Source: UBA7328 sp002471345 (GTDB lineage Bacteria > Bacteroidota > Bacteroidia > Chitinophagales > Saprospiraceae). Taken from it: a stretch of 64,000 bases of DNA. Positions 43,017 to 50,532 of this stretch are shown one piece after another. The stretch spans positions 62,001-126,000 of the forward strand of contig CAXGOB010000001.1 in assembly GCA_964011275.1 (NCBI GenBank), given 5' to 3'. Both the position numbers and the translations under genes were made by a program. Under the pieces are notes generated by a model that saw only the letters and a program-made list of their open reading frames with translations, was not told where the DNA came from and made no database searches. The stretch's first letter is position 1. Each line of letters starts with the position of its first letter.

Positions 43017-44609
43017 ATGCGTATTTTAGGTTTTCAAGTAACTTTTAAACCTATGCTTGTCAAAACTTTTGCCAGTGCCGTTCAAGGTATTGATGCCAGA
43101 TCCATTATAGTAGAAGTAAACACTGGAGGCACAGTTGCTGCCAGTCAAAGCTTTTACAATCTTGTGGGACTCCCTGACAAGGCAGTTCAGGAGGGGTTTC
43201 AACGGATTGAAGCTGCATTCAGCAATACTGGATATAAAATGATGCGAGTCAAGACTGTGGTCAATATGGCCCCAGCCGATATTAAAAAAGCAGGTTCATC
43301 ATATGATCTACCTATAGCCATCGGAATTTTAGCCGCTACGAATCAGATAAAATCTGATCTTTTGGGTGATTACGTGATGATGGGAGAGTTAGCACTTGAT
43401 GGAAAATTAAGGCCAATCAAAGGGTCTTTACCTATAGCTATTCAAGCAAGAAAGGATGGATATAAAGGCATCTTAGTCCCCAAAGAGAATGCCAACGAAG
43501 CCGCAATAGTTGACAAATTGGAAGTTTATGGTATAGAATCCATAGTAGAAGCGGCGGAGTTTATTGGAGGAGAGAGAGAACTCAAAAAGACTACCATCGA
43601 TACCAGAGAACTTTTTAATGAAGAAGTGAATTACTTCTCTGTTGACTTTAATGAGGTAAAGGGCCAAGAAAATATTAAAAGATCCTTAGAAATTGCCGCT
43701 GCAGGTGGACATAATGCCATACTCATAGGACCTCCTGGAGCAGGAAAGACAATGTTAGCCAAAAGACTTCCAGGCATTTTACCTCCTTTGTCACTCCATG
43801 AAGCATTAGAAGTTACCAAGATTCATTCTGTTGCAGGGCATCTTGGAGTCCATTCTTCTTTGGTTTCATCAAGGCCTTTTAGAAGCCCTCACCATACCAT
43901 AAGTGATGTCGCTTTAGTGGGTGGTGGAAGCAATCCTAATCCAGGAGAAATATCATTAGCTCATAATGGAGTTCTATTCTTAGATGAATTGCCAGAATTT
44001 AAAAGAACAGTCCTAGAAGTGATGCGTCAACCCATGGAGGAACGTACAGTGACTATATCTAGAGCAAGAATTTCTGTTGACTTCCCTGCATCATTTATGC
44101 TGCTCGCCTCTATGAACCCTTGTCCATGTGGGTATTTTAATCATCCAACTAAAGAGTGCGTCTGTGGCCCGGCAGTTGTAAAAAGATATTTGAATAAAAT
44201 ATCGGGCCCTCTCCTAGATCGAATAGATCTTCATGTAGAAGTCACACCTGTAAGTTATGACGAGATTTCAGAAAGAAACGTTGAGGCAGAGTCTAGCAAA
44301 GAAATAAGAGAAAGAGTAATAGCGGCTAGAAAAATTCAAGAAACTCGATTTAAAGATGTAGTTGGAGTCTATTGCAATGCCCAGATGCCCTCTAAATTAG
44401 TCAAAGAAGTTTGCAATCTTAATAGTGCATGTCTTGCCCTCCTTAAGAAGGCCATGGAGCGTCTTCAACTCTCTGCTAGAGCATATGATCGAATATTAAA
44501 AGTAGCCAGAACTGCTGCTGATCTAGCAGGAAGTGAGAATATCAGTGTAGAACATTTGGCAGAGGCGATCCAGTTTAGGAGTTTGGATCGAGACAATTGG
44601 GGAGGTTAA
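43017..44609 (+). CDS. yifB: YifB/ComM family Mg-chelatase-like AAA+ ATPase
   Basis: A 530-residue protein of the ComM family. An N-terminal Lon-protease-like fold (about 1-180, ending in the Mg_chelatase N-domain) leads to the AAA+ module with Walker A GPPGAGKTML, Walker B LFLDELPEF, and the family zinc-like segment NPCPCGYFNHPTKECVC, then the C-terminal helical lid. In Vibrio and Haemophilus ComM is a helicase that extends branches during natural transformation; in most bacteria its use is unclear. It follows trxA by 22 bp and converges on the HicB-like gene. Confidence 0.93.
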   Translation: MRILGFQVTFKPMLVKTFASAVQGIDARSIIVEVNTGGTVAASQSFYNLVGLPDKAVQEGFQRIEAAFSNTGYKMMRVKTVVNMAPADIKKAGSSYDLPIAIGILAATNQIKSDLLGDYVMMGELALDGKLRPIKGSLPIAIQARKDGYKGILVPKENANEAAIVDKLEVYGIESIVEAAEFIGGERELKKTTIDTRELFNEEVNYFSVDFNEVKGQENIKRSLEIAAAGGHNAILIGPPGAGKTMLAKRLPGILPPLSLHEALEVTKIHSVAGHLGVHSSLVSSRPFRSPHHTISDVALVGGGSNPNPGEISLAHNGVLFLDELPEFKRTVLEVMRQPMEERTVTISRARISVDFPASFMLLASMNPCPCGYFNHPTKECVCGPAVVKRYLNKISGPLLDRIDLHVEVTPVSYDEISERNVEAESSKEIRERVIAARKIQETRFKDVVGVYCNAQMPSKLVKEVCNLNSACLALLKKAMERLQLSARAYDRILKVARTAADLAGSENISVEHLAEAIQFRSLDRDNWGG

Positions 44610-44616
44610 GGAAGAA

Positions 44617-44820
44617 TTACCATCCTCTTTTCTTCTTCCATTCATCTCTCTGAGAGACCATCTTAATTACTTTGAGGGCTTCCATTAAATTTTCTTCAGC
44701 TTCTTCTTCAGAGGGCCCGTCAGCATAAATGCCATCTATCTCTGGAATGTATGCTCTATAGATTCCTTCAGAAACCTGAGTGATTACTGCCGTTAAATTG
44801 TTTTCATCAAAAAGCTTCAT
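44617..44820 (-). CDS. Solitary HicB-like protein
   Basis: A 67-residue protein with the HicB-like fold signature NLTAVITQVSEGIYRAYIPEIDGIYADGPSEEEAEENLMEALKV (shown here from residue 6; key elements are the Tyr-x-Ala-x-x-Pro-Glu strand and the acidic helix). I use the ATG at 44820, preceded by GAAGAGAG; the frame extends to a TTG at 44892, but that 24-residue extension is unlike the family. HicB proteins are antitoxins of HicA mRNA interferases. No HicA-like gene is visible on either side, so it may be an orphan antitoxin or a stand-alone HicB-type regulator. Confidence 0.65.
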   Translation of the reverse strand: MKLFDENNLTAVITQVSEGIYRAYIPEIDGIYADGPSEEEAEENLMEALKVIKMVSQRDEWKKKRGW

Positions 44821-44909
44821 GCTCTCTTCACTGATCCTTAAAAATGCTATTCTATTTACTCCTTCCACCTCATATGTCCGAAAAAGGCGCAAATATAGGC
44901 TATCTTAAC

Positions 44910-46268
44910 TCAATGTGATACACTTTGATGCTTTCCAGGAATCGTCATAATTTCTTTTTGTCTGCCGTCCAAAAAGTAGAATCGATTGCCATCATATACA
45001 CCATCTTCTTCGAGCATAATTCTCACTATTTTTCCATTCCATTCTGGGACTTCAGTCGCAGCAAATAGCTCTATTGAATAGGCTGTATTTTCATAAAGAG
45101 GATAGTCTCCTGCACCTTTTACACCTTTTTGTTTGTCCCACATTCCTATGGTAGGGCCCGCAGCATGTCCATGAAATCCAATGGGATGAGTATAAATTGA
45201 TACATTAAGCCCTTCTCCTTTTGCTATATCAAGAGATCTTTTCAAAATTTCATTACCTGATCTACCTTTTGTAAAATTTGAGGTCAAAATATCTTGAAGG
45301 CGATTTCCATTCGCAAAAGCTTTTTTGAGACCTAATGGGACATCTGTTTCTCCAGGTTTCAATACATAAAACATTTGCTGTTGGTCTGTATTGAGTCTCA
45401 AATACGTAATCCCAAAATCGACATGTACTAAATCCCCAAATTGGATTATATCCTTTTCTGGTCTTTTGGAGAAAGATCTTAAAAATTCATTATTCCCCAT
45501 ATCCGACCTTTGCACAGACACTGAAGGGTGAAACCAAGTTTTCAATCCTAAATCTGCCACCCTTTGGCGTAAAGCCCAAACTACGTCATCAGTAGTTGTG
45601 ATTCCTGGATGTATAATCTCTTCAGAAAGTGTCTCTCTTAGGATAACATGAGCCATTCTACAAATCATTGGATATATCTGTAGTTCCCGTTCAGATCTGG
45701 TTTCTAACCACGCAATTGCTAAGTCCTCAGCACTTACAATCTTAGATTTATAAGATTCAGGAAGTAGTCTCATGAATTCTTCATGCTCTGTGTGAACCAA
45801 ACCATCTGCCAGTCCGAAAAATTCAGAAGTATTTAGGCCAATCTTTTGTGGATTCTTTTCTTTGATGAGTTCAACAAGTGCTTCCCATTGATCTGGATAT
45901 ACATCAATATTCCATTCTCCTTTGAGAAGCCTTCCTACGCTATATCTAGCCATAGCTATTTTTTGAAGCTCCTCCCCGTCATGATAAAAAACCATAATTG
46001 TACGCCTCCTCGCAGAAAGCCAAGTACTTGGGAGCATGGTTTTCATCACAGGGTCTTCATTATATTCTCTCGAAATAATAATCCACATATCTATTCCTGT
46101 ACGTTTCATCAGACTTGGTAAAAGATGATCCATTCTATCTTCAAGGATATCGTCCGTAATCCGTGATTGTTCTCTTTCTGTTAAAATCTGTGGAAGCAAA
46201 CTGTTTTGAGAGAACAGTTGGTGTAATGAAAAAAGTAAAAAAATAATAACTAGTTGAATCGTTTTCAT
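44910..46268 (-). CDS. Secreted M24-family metallopeptidase (Xaa-Pro aminopeptidase-like)
   Basis: A 452-residue exported peptidase. I start at the ATG of MKTIQLVIIFLLFSL, which gives a clean signal peptide; an in-frame TTG lies 9 bases upstream. The N-terminal creatinase-like domain spans about 30-190. The pita-bread domain keeps the five metal ligands: the Asp pair in HVDFGITYLRLNTD, His in GFHGHAAGP, Glu in AYSIELFA, and a last Glu in VRIMLEEDG. Such enzymes remove N-terminal residues before proline, here outside the cytoplasm. Divergent from recQ. Confidence 0.88.
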   Translation of the reverse strand: MKTIQLVIIFLLFSLHQLFSQNSLLPQILTEREQSRITDDILEDRMDHLLPSLMKRTGIDMWIIISREYNEDPVMKTMLPSTWLSARRRTIMVFYHDGEELQKIAMARYSVGRLLKGEWNIDVYPDQWEALVELIKEKNPQKIGLNTSEFFGLADGLVHTEHEEFMRLLPESYKSKIVSAEDLAIAWLETRSERELQIYPMICRMAHVILRETLSEEIIHPGITTTDDVVWALRQRVADLGLKTWFHPSVSVQRSDMGNNEFLRSFSKRPEKDIIQFGDLVHVDFGITYLRLNTDQQQMFYVLKPGETDVPLGLKKAFANGNRLQDILTSNFTKGRSGNEILKRSLDIAKGEGLNVSIYTHPIGFHGHAAGPTIGMWDKQKGVKGAGDYPLYENTAYSIELFAATEVPEWNGKIVRIMLEEDGVYDGNRFYFLDGRQKEIMTIPGKHQSVSH

Positions 46269-46277
46269 GTTTTTCAA

Positions 46278-46590
46278 AAATGTGTGCTGCCAATATAGAC
46301 AAATTAGTATATAGAAAAATCCAACTCAAATGAGAAAATAAGTCTTTGACAACTCCAAATTTTGAGCTACACCATTAGTAAAAGAAAAGATGCGAGATAT
46401 TCAGAAAAATTATACTTTCGCGAGGCTTTTTAATAACCAATCTTAATAAGTCCTTGATAATATGAGAATTGTATAATTCAATATCAATGATTACCTTTAA
46501 AAAGGACGCTAATTGTAGAATAACTGAAATAGGACCCACACAATAAAAACAATCAGCAAAATATCTGAAAATTAAACTTTGTAATTAAGG
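46278..46590. other. 313-bp divergent intergenic region, M24 peptidase / recQ
   Basis: No supported ORF, RNA gene or repeat. A 12-bp palindrome (CCTTTAAAAAGG, 46494-46505) and a weak promoter-like TACTTTCG (46424-46431, one mismatch to TAnnTTTG, plus strand) are the only features, and both could be chance in AT-rich DNA. Confidence 0.55.
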
Positions 46591-48792
46591 ATGCAAGCTT
46601 CATCAGCAGAAATTCATTCTGCGCTCAACAACTACTTTGGATTTGATTCTTTTAAGGATAGACAAGAAGAAATAGTACAAAGTGTACTATCTGGAAAGGA
46701 CACGATGGTTATTATGCCTACAGGAGGAGGAAAATCATTGTGCTATCAACTTCCGGCCATTATGCAAGATGGTACAGCAATAATAATCTCTCCTCTTATT
46801 GCTTTAATGAAGAATCAAGTGGATTCGATAAGAGGTTATTCTCAAAACGATGACATAGCCCATTTTCTCAATTCCTCTCTGAATAAATCTCAAATTACTA
46901 AAGTGAAGGAGGATATAACTTCAGGAGTTACAAAACTCCTTTTTGTTGCTCCGGAATCATTAGTAAAAGATGAGAACATCGCTTTTTTTAAATCGGTAAA
47001 TATTTCTTTTGTGGCCATTGATGAAGCGCATTGTATCTCCGAATGGGGTCACGACTTCAGGCCAGAATATCGAAAAATTAGGGCAATGGTAAATGCCATT
47101 GGTGAAAACACCCCATTAATTGCACTTACCGCAACCGCTACCCCAAAAGTACGGGCTGATATAGTTAAGACTCTTCACATGGATGACGTGAACATTTTCA
47201 TATCATCATTTAACAGGGCCAATCTTTATTACGAGGTAAGACCAAAAATCACAAAAGACCAGACAGTCAAAGAAATAGTTCAGATTATAAAGGGTCATAG
47301 TTCTCCATCAGGTATTATCTATGTCCAAGCTCGAAAAACGACCGAAGCTATAGCTGAGGTACTTAGCATCAATGGCATCAATGCAGCACCATACCATGCA
47401 GGACTCGATGCTAAAACTAGATCCAATGTTCAAGATGATTTTTTATCAGAAAAAGTAGATGTTATAGTTGCTACTATAGCATTTGGTATGGGAATAGATA
47501 AACCAGATGTCAGATTTGTAATTCATTATGATATTCCAAAGAGTATTGAAAATTACTATCAAGAGACGGGAAGGGCCGGGAGAGATGGCCTACTTGGAAA
47601 ATGTTTTGCCTTTTACGCTCACAAGGACATTCTCAAACTTGAAAAATTTTTAAAAGACAAGCCTGTTTCTGAGCGCGAGATGAGTGTACAGCTCATGGAG
47701 GAGGTCATAGCCTACTGTGAAATTGCAGAATGTAGGAGACAATTCTTGCTCCATTATTTTGGAGAAGATGAAGGTGCATGTGATAATAAACTCTGTGACA
47801 ACTGTGCCAATCCAAAAGAAAAGAAAAATGCAAGTGCAGATCTAAAAAAAGTTATTGACACCATACTTGCCTTAAAAGAGAATTATGGTATAAAATTCTT
47901 AGTTGATTTTATCAAAGGAGTTAAAACCCAGGAGATCAAGACTTTTAAATATGATAGTCATAAGCTCTTTGCGTTTGGTGCCACCGAGGAACCAATTTAT
48001 TGGCATTCTGTTATTAGACAAGCTGTACTCAACAATTATTTGAAAAAGGATATTGAGCAATATGGGCTCATTAAAGTGACAGAAAAAGGTCATGCTTTTA
48101 TAAAATCCCCTTCTGGATTTTTAATGAGTCTCAATCATGATTATTCTGATGCGGCTAATGCAAATGTAATGACTTCGACCGGAGCTCAAGGGGCAGCATT
48201 AGACGATGATTTATTTCACATTTTAAAAGATCTCTGTAAGCAAGAGGCTGCTAAGTTTAAAGTTAAATATTATTCCATATTCATGGACCCTGCACTACAG
48301 GAAATGGCTACATATTATCCTACTACCGAAGAAGAAATGTTAAGAATACCTGCCATTAATAAAGCAAAAGTAGCAAAGTATGGAGCTCCCTTTTTAGAAA
48401 CAATAAAGAGATATATTGAAGAAAACGAAATTGATAAACAAGAATTTGTTGTCATCAAACAGGTTGCTGATAAGTCCAAAAACAAAATTGCTGTCATTCA
48501 AGGGATCGATCGAAAATTACCCCTTGAAGATATTGCTAAATCAGCTAAACTAAGTGTGACGGATTTATTAGTAGAAATGAATATGATGGTAACTTCAGGT
48601 ACTAAGTTAAATATCAATTACTATCTGGAAGAAGCTATGGATGAAGACATTCTGGACGAAATTACTGAGTACTTCGAGGATGCTGAGACAGAGTCAATAG
48701 AAGAAGCAGTAACTGAACTCACAGAGGAGGACATCACTCGTGAAGAAATCATGATGGTCCGTATTAAATACCTATCAGAAGTTGCTCTCTGA
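46591..48792 (+). CDS. recQ: ATP-dependent DNA helicase RecQ
   Basis: A 733-residue SF2 helicase that unwinds DNA in recombination and repair. Helicase motifs include TGGGKSLCYQLP (Walker A), DEAHCISEWGHDFRPEY and QETGRAGRDG. The RQC zinc site has Cys in AYCEIAECRR, GACDNKLCDNC; a winged helix follows. An HRDC domain lies at about 535-615 (ATYYPTTEEEMLRIPAI). The last 100 residues are an extra helical region (IEAV-like acidic repeats, EEDITREEIMMVR) seen in Bacteroidota RecQ proteins. aroQ starts 2 bp after its stop. Confidence 0.95.
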   Translation: MQASSAEIHSALNNYFGFDSFKDRQEEIVQSVLSGKDTMVIMPTGGGKSLCYQLPAIMQDGTAIIISPLIALMKNQVDSIRGYSQNDDIAHFLNSSLNKSQITKVKEDITSGVTKLLFVAPESLVKDENIAFFKSVNISFVAIDEAHCISEWGHDFRPEYRKIRAMVNAIGENTPLIALTATATPKVRADIVKTLHMDDVNIFISSFNRANLYYEVRPKITKDQTVKEIVQIIKGHSSPSGIIYVQARKTTEAIAEVLSINGINAAPYHAGLDAKTRSNVQDDFLSEKVDVIVATIAFGMGIDKPDVRFVIHYDIPKSIENYYQETGRAGRDGLLGKCFAFYAHKDILKLEKFLKDKPVSEREMSVQLMEEVIAYCEIAECRRQFLLHYFGEDEGACDNKLCDNCANPKEKKNASADLKKVIDTILALKENYGIKFLVDFIKGVKTQEIKTFKYDSHKLFAFGATEEPIYWHSVIRQAVLNNYLKKDIEQYGLIKVTEKGHAFIKSPSGFLMSLNHDYSDAANANVMTSTGAQGAALDDDLFHILKDLCKQEAAKFKVKYYSIFMDPALQEMATYYPTTEEEMLRIPAINKAKVAKYGAPFLETIKRYIEENEIDKQEFVVIKQVADKSKNKIAVIQGIDRKLPLEDIAKSAKLSVTDLLVEMNMMVTSGTKLNINYYLEEAMDEDILDEITEYFEDAETESIEEAVTELTEEDITREEIMMVRIKYLSEVAL

Positions 48793-48794
48793 TA

Positions 48795-49214
48795 ATGAGG
48801 AAAAAAGTATCTATTATAAACGGGCCTAACCTTAATCTTTTAGGCCGAAGAGAACCAGAAATATATGGCTCTCAATCTTTTGAAGATTATTTCACTTTAC
48901 TGCAAGAAAAATACACGGCAATTGATCTTTATTATTTTCAGACCAACCATGAGGGCGACATCATAGATAAACTTCATGAGGTTGGATTTGATTATGATGG
49001 AATAATACTAAATGCTGGAGGGTATACACATACTTCTATTGCTATCGCCGATGCAATCAAAGGAATAGAAACTATTGTAGTGGAGGTTCATATTTCTAAT
49101 ATTTACGAAAGGGAAAAATATAGACATCACTCTTTTATCAAAGAAGTATCCGTAAAATCTATAATAGGGAAAGGGCTTGCAGGTTATGACGAAGCAATAG
49201 AACATTTTATTTGA
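48795..49214 (+). CDS. aroQ: 3-dehydroquinate dehydratase, type II
   Basis: A 139-residue enzyme that forms 3-dehydroshikimate in the shikimate pathway. The start NGPNLNLLGRREPEIYG carries the conserved Asn, Arg and Tyr; NAGGYTHTSIAI and EVHISNIYEREKYRHHS carry the substrate-binding and catalytic His. Length and motifs define the type II dodecameric form. It is separated from recQ by 2 bp and touches the stop of the convergent next gene. Confidence 0.95.
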   Translation: MRKKVSIINGPNLNLLGRREPEIYGSQSFEDYFTLLQEKYTAIDLYYFQTNHEGDIIDKLHEVGFDYDGIILNAGGYTHTSIAIADAIKGIETIVVEVHISNIYEREKYRHHSFIKEVSVKSIIGKGLAGYDEAIEHFI

Positions 49215-49736
49215 TCATTGCCCTTCTACAGAGAATCTCAAATCAATCAGTCTAAATCGATGAGTCTTATTATTAGTATACACCTTATTTCCACTTACTT
49301 TTTGAATTAAGAACCCTGTACCTATTGCAGTTGCTCCAATAATTAAGTTTTGGGCACTCAAGTTGTTCTCATCCCCTACATTGGTTAATTCTGCCAATGC
49401 ACCCAAACTTAACCATGATACACCAAAGGCTTCCAAGGCATAACCAATAGCCTGCCCTCCAAAATTTATAATTTTTATTTTCTCAATCTCATTTAATGGC
49501 ATGAAGGTGTGATCGAAAATAATCGTATTTCCATCATAAATAATTTCCTTTATTCGCCCTTTCTGCCATTGGTCAGAATATTTGGATGATTTAAAAGTGA
49601 TGGTGCTTCCTACTGGCAATTTTATTGATTCTGGTGAATTGATTTCTTCAATTTGAAGAAACATATCTGCTTGGGATGCCAAACATAAAGGAATGATCAA
49701 AAAAAATAAAGAAGTTATGATTTGAACAGGTTTCAA
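49215..49736 (-). CDS. Exported protein of unknown function with glycine-rich hydrophobic segments
   Basis: A 173-residue protein with a signal peptide (about 1-21, TSLFFLIIPLCLA). The start is a TTG at 49736; an in-frame TGA lies three codons upstream and the first ATG would remove the signal. The N-terminal half is beta-like (GSTITFKSSKYSDQWQKG, IIYDGNTIIFDHTFMPLNEI); residues about 95-145 hold two hydrophobic Gly/Ala-rich stretches (FGGQAIGYALEAFG, LIIGATAIGTGFLI) that could cross or coat a membrane. No characterised family recognised. Confidence 0.6.
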   Translation of the reverse strand: MKPVQIITSLFFLIIPLCLASQADMFLQIEEINSPESIKLPVGSTITFKSSKYSDQWQKGRIKEIIYDGNTIIFDHTFMPLNEIEKIKIINFGGQAIGYALEAFGVSWLSLGALAELTNVGDENNLSAQNLIIGATAIGTGFLIQKVSGNKVYTNNKTHRFRLIDLRFSVEGQ

Positions 49737-49820
49737 AAAAATTCAATTGTTCGACTAAACATAAGACTTACACTTTAGAGTTTGCAATAATAGGTCTTAT
49801 CATTTAAAAGGTATCTAAAG

Positions 49821-50207
49821 TCAACGTTCAATATTTGAGAGATAGAGCTTGATTTTTTTAATCGCATTAATCATTGCAGAATCCATTTCATTTTGGGTGA
49901 TCATACTTTTTCCGACATACAAAATCATCATCGCAGCACTAAATTCATTCCTCTCCAAATCACCAAATAATGCATTTTTTTGAATCCTGTAAGATTCTCT
50001 TACTAACCTTTTAATTCTATTTCGATCAACTGCTTTTTTGAAGTTCCTTTTAGATGCAGAAACTCCAAACAAAATAGGATATTCTCTTTTGTCTATAACC
50101 TTGAATATGATTATAAATGGGTACGACTTTATTGATCTCCTTTCATCGAAAAGAAGTTTAATCAATTTATGTCCTTTAAGCTTTTCCTTTTTGGAAAGAG
50201 TTCTCAG
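49821..50207 (-). CDS. rnpA: Ribonuclease P protein component, start codon uncertain
   Basis: RnpA is the protein partner of the RNase P RNA that trims tRNA 5' ends. The conserved core is clear: FGVSASKRNFKKAVDRNRIKRLVRESYR. The family N-terminus is also encoded (TLSKKEKLKGHKLIKLLF), but between it and the upstream in-frame TGA (50241-50243) there is no ATG, GTG or TTG. I list the CTG at 50207 as the tentative start (128 residues). The first standard option is the TTG at 50165 (114 residues), preceded by AAAGGA, but it cuts off conserved sequence. The gene follows rpmH by 43 bp, the usual partner order. Confidence 0.85.
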   Translation of the reverse strand: MRTLSKKEKLKGHKLIKLLFDERRSIKSYPFIIIFKVIDKREYPILFGVSASKRNFKKAVDRNRIKRLVRESYRIQKNALFGDLERNEFSAAMMILYVGKSMITQNEMDSAMINAIKKIKLYLSNIER

Positions 50208-50250
50208 TAGATATGATAACTGGTGAGAGTCAAAGTTAACTCAGTCTTCT

Positions 50251-50406
50251 TTATTTCCCTCTGAATTCATCAGAAACTGTAAGTTTCTGACGACCCTTTG
50301 ACCTTCTACTGGCTAAAACTGCACGACCACTCTTAGTGCTCATACGACTTCTGAAGCCATGTTTGTTTGCTCTCTTTCTATTTGATGGTTGAAAAGTCCT
50401 TTTCAT
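50251..50406 (-). CDS. rpmH: 50S ribosomal protein L34
   Basis: A 51-residue ribosomal protein: it starts MKRTFQPSNRKRANKHGF, contains RMSTKSGRAVLASRRSKGR, and ends SDEFRGK. The first 18 residues and the basic composition are diagnostic of L34. It is 43 bp upstream of rnpA, the near-universal neighbour, and has a clear promoter 57 bp upstream of its ATG. dnaA is not nearby, so this is not evidence for a replication origin. Confidence 0.96.
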   Translation of the reverse strand: MKRTFQPSNRKRANKHGFRSRMSTKSGRAVLASRRSKGRQKLTVSDEFRGK

Positions 50407-50463
50407 TATATCTTAGTTATGCTAAAACCTTAGTCTAATTTCTTGTTCCGTCAAAACGGGCCG

Positions 50464-50494
50464 CAAAAGTAGCCTATCTTTACTATTTAGGCAA
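50464..50494 (-). promoter_or_regulatory. Bacteroidota-type promoter of rpmH-rnpA
   Basis: On the minus strand TTG (50494-50492), 20 bases, then TACTTTTG (50471-50464) followed by CGG. The -7 octamer and spacing are identical to those of the ahcY promoter. Confidence 0.7.
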
Positions 50495-50532
50495 TCTTTT
50501 TATTGAAGTTGTTATAAATAAAGTCTAAAATA

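Noticed and set aside
49745..49812. Inverted repeat ATAAGAC/GTCTTAT downstream of rnpA
   Set aside because: The loop of more than 20 bases and lack of a T-run make it a poor terminator.
50251..50406. rpmH-rnpA as marker of the replication origin
   Set aside because: dnaA and DnaA-box clusters are not seen, and in Bacteroidota rpmH is often away from the origin.
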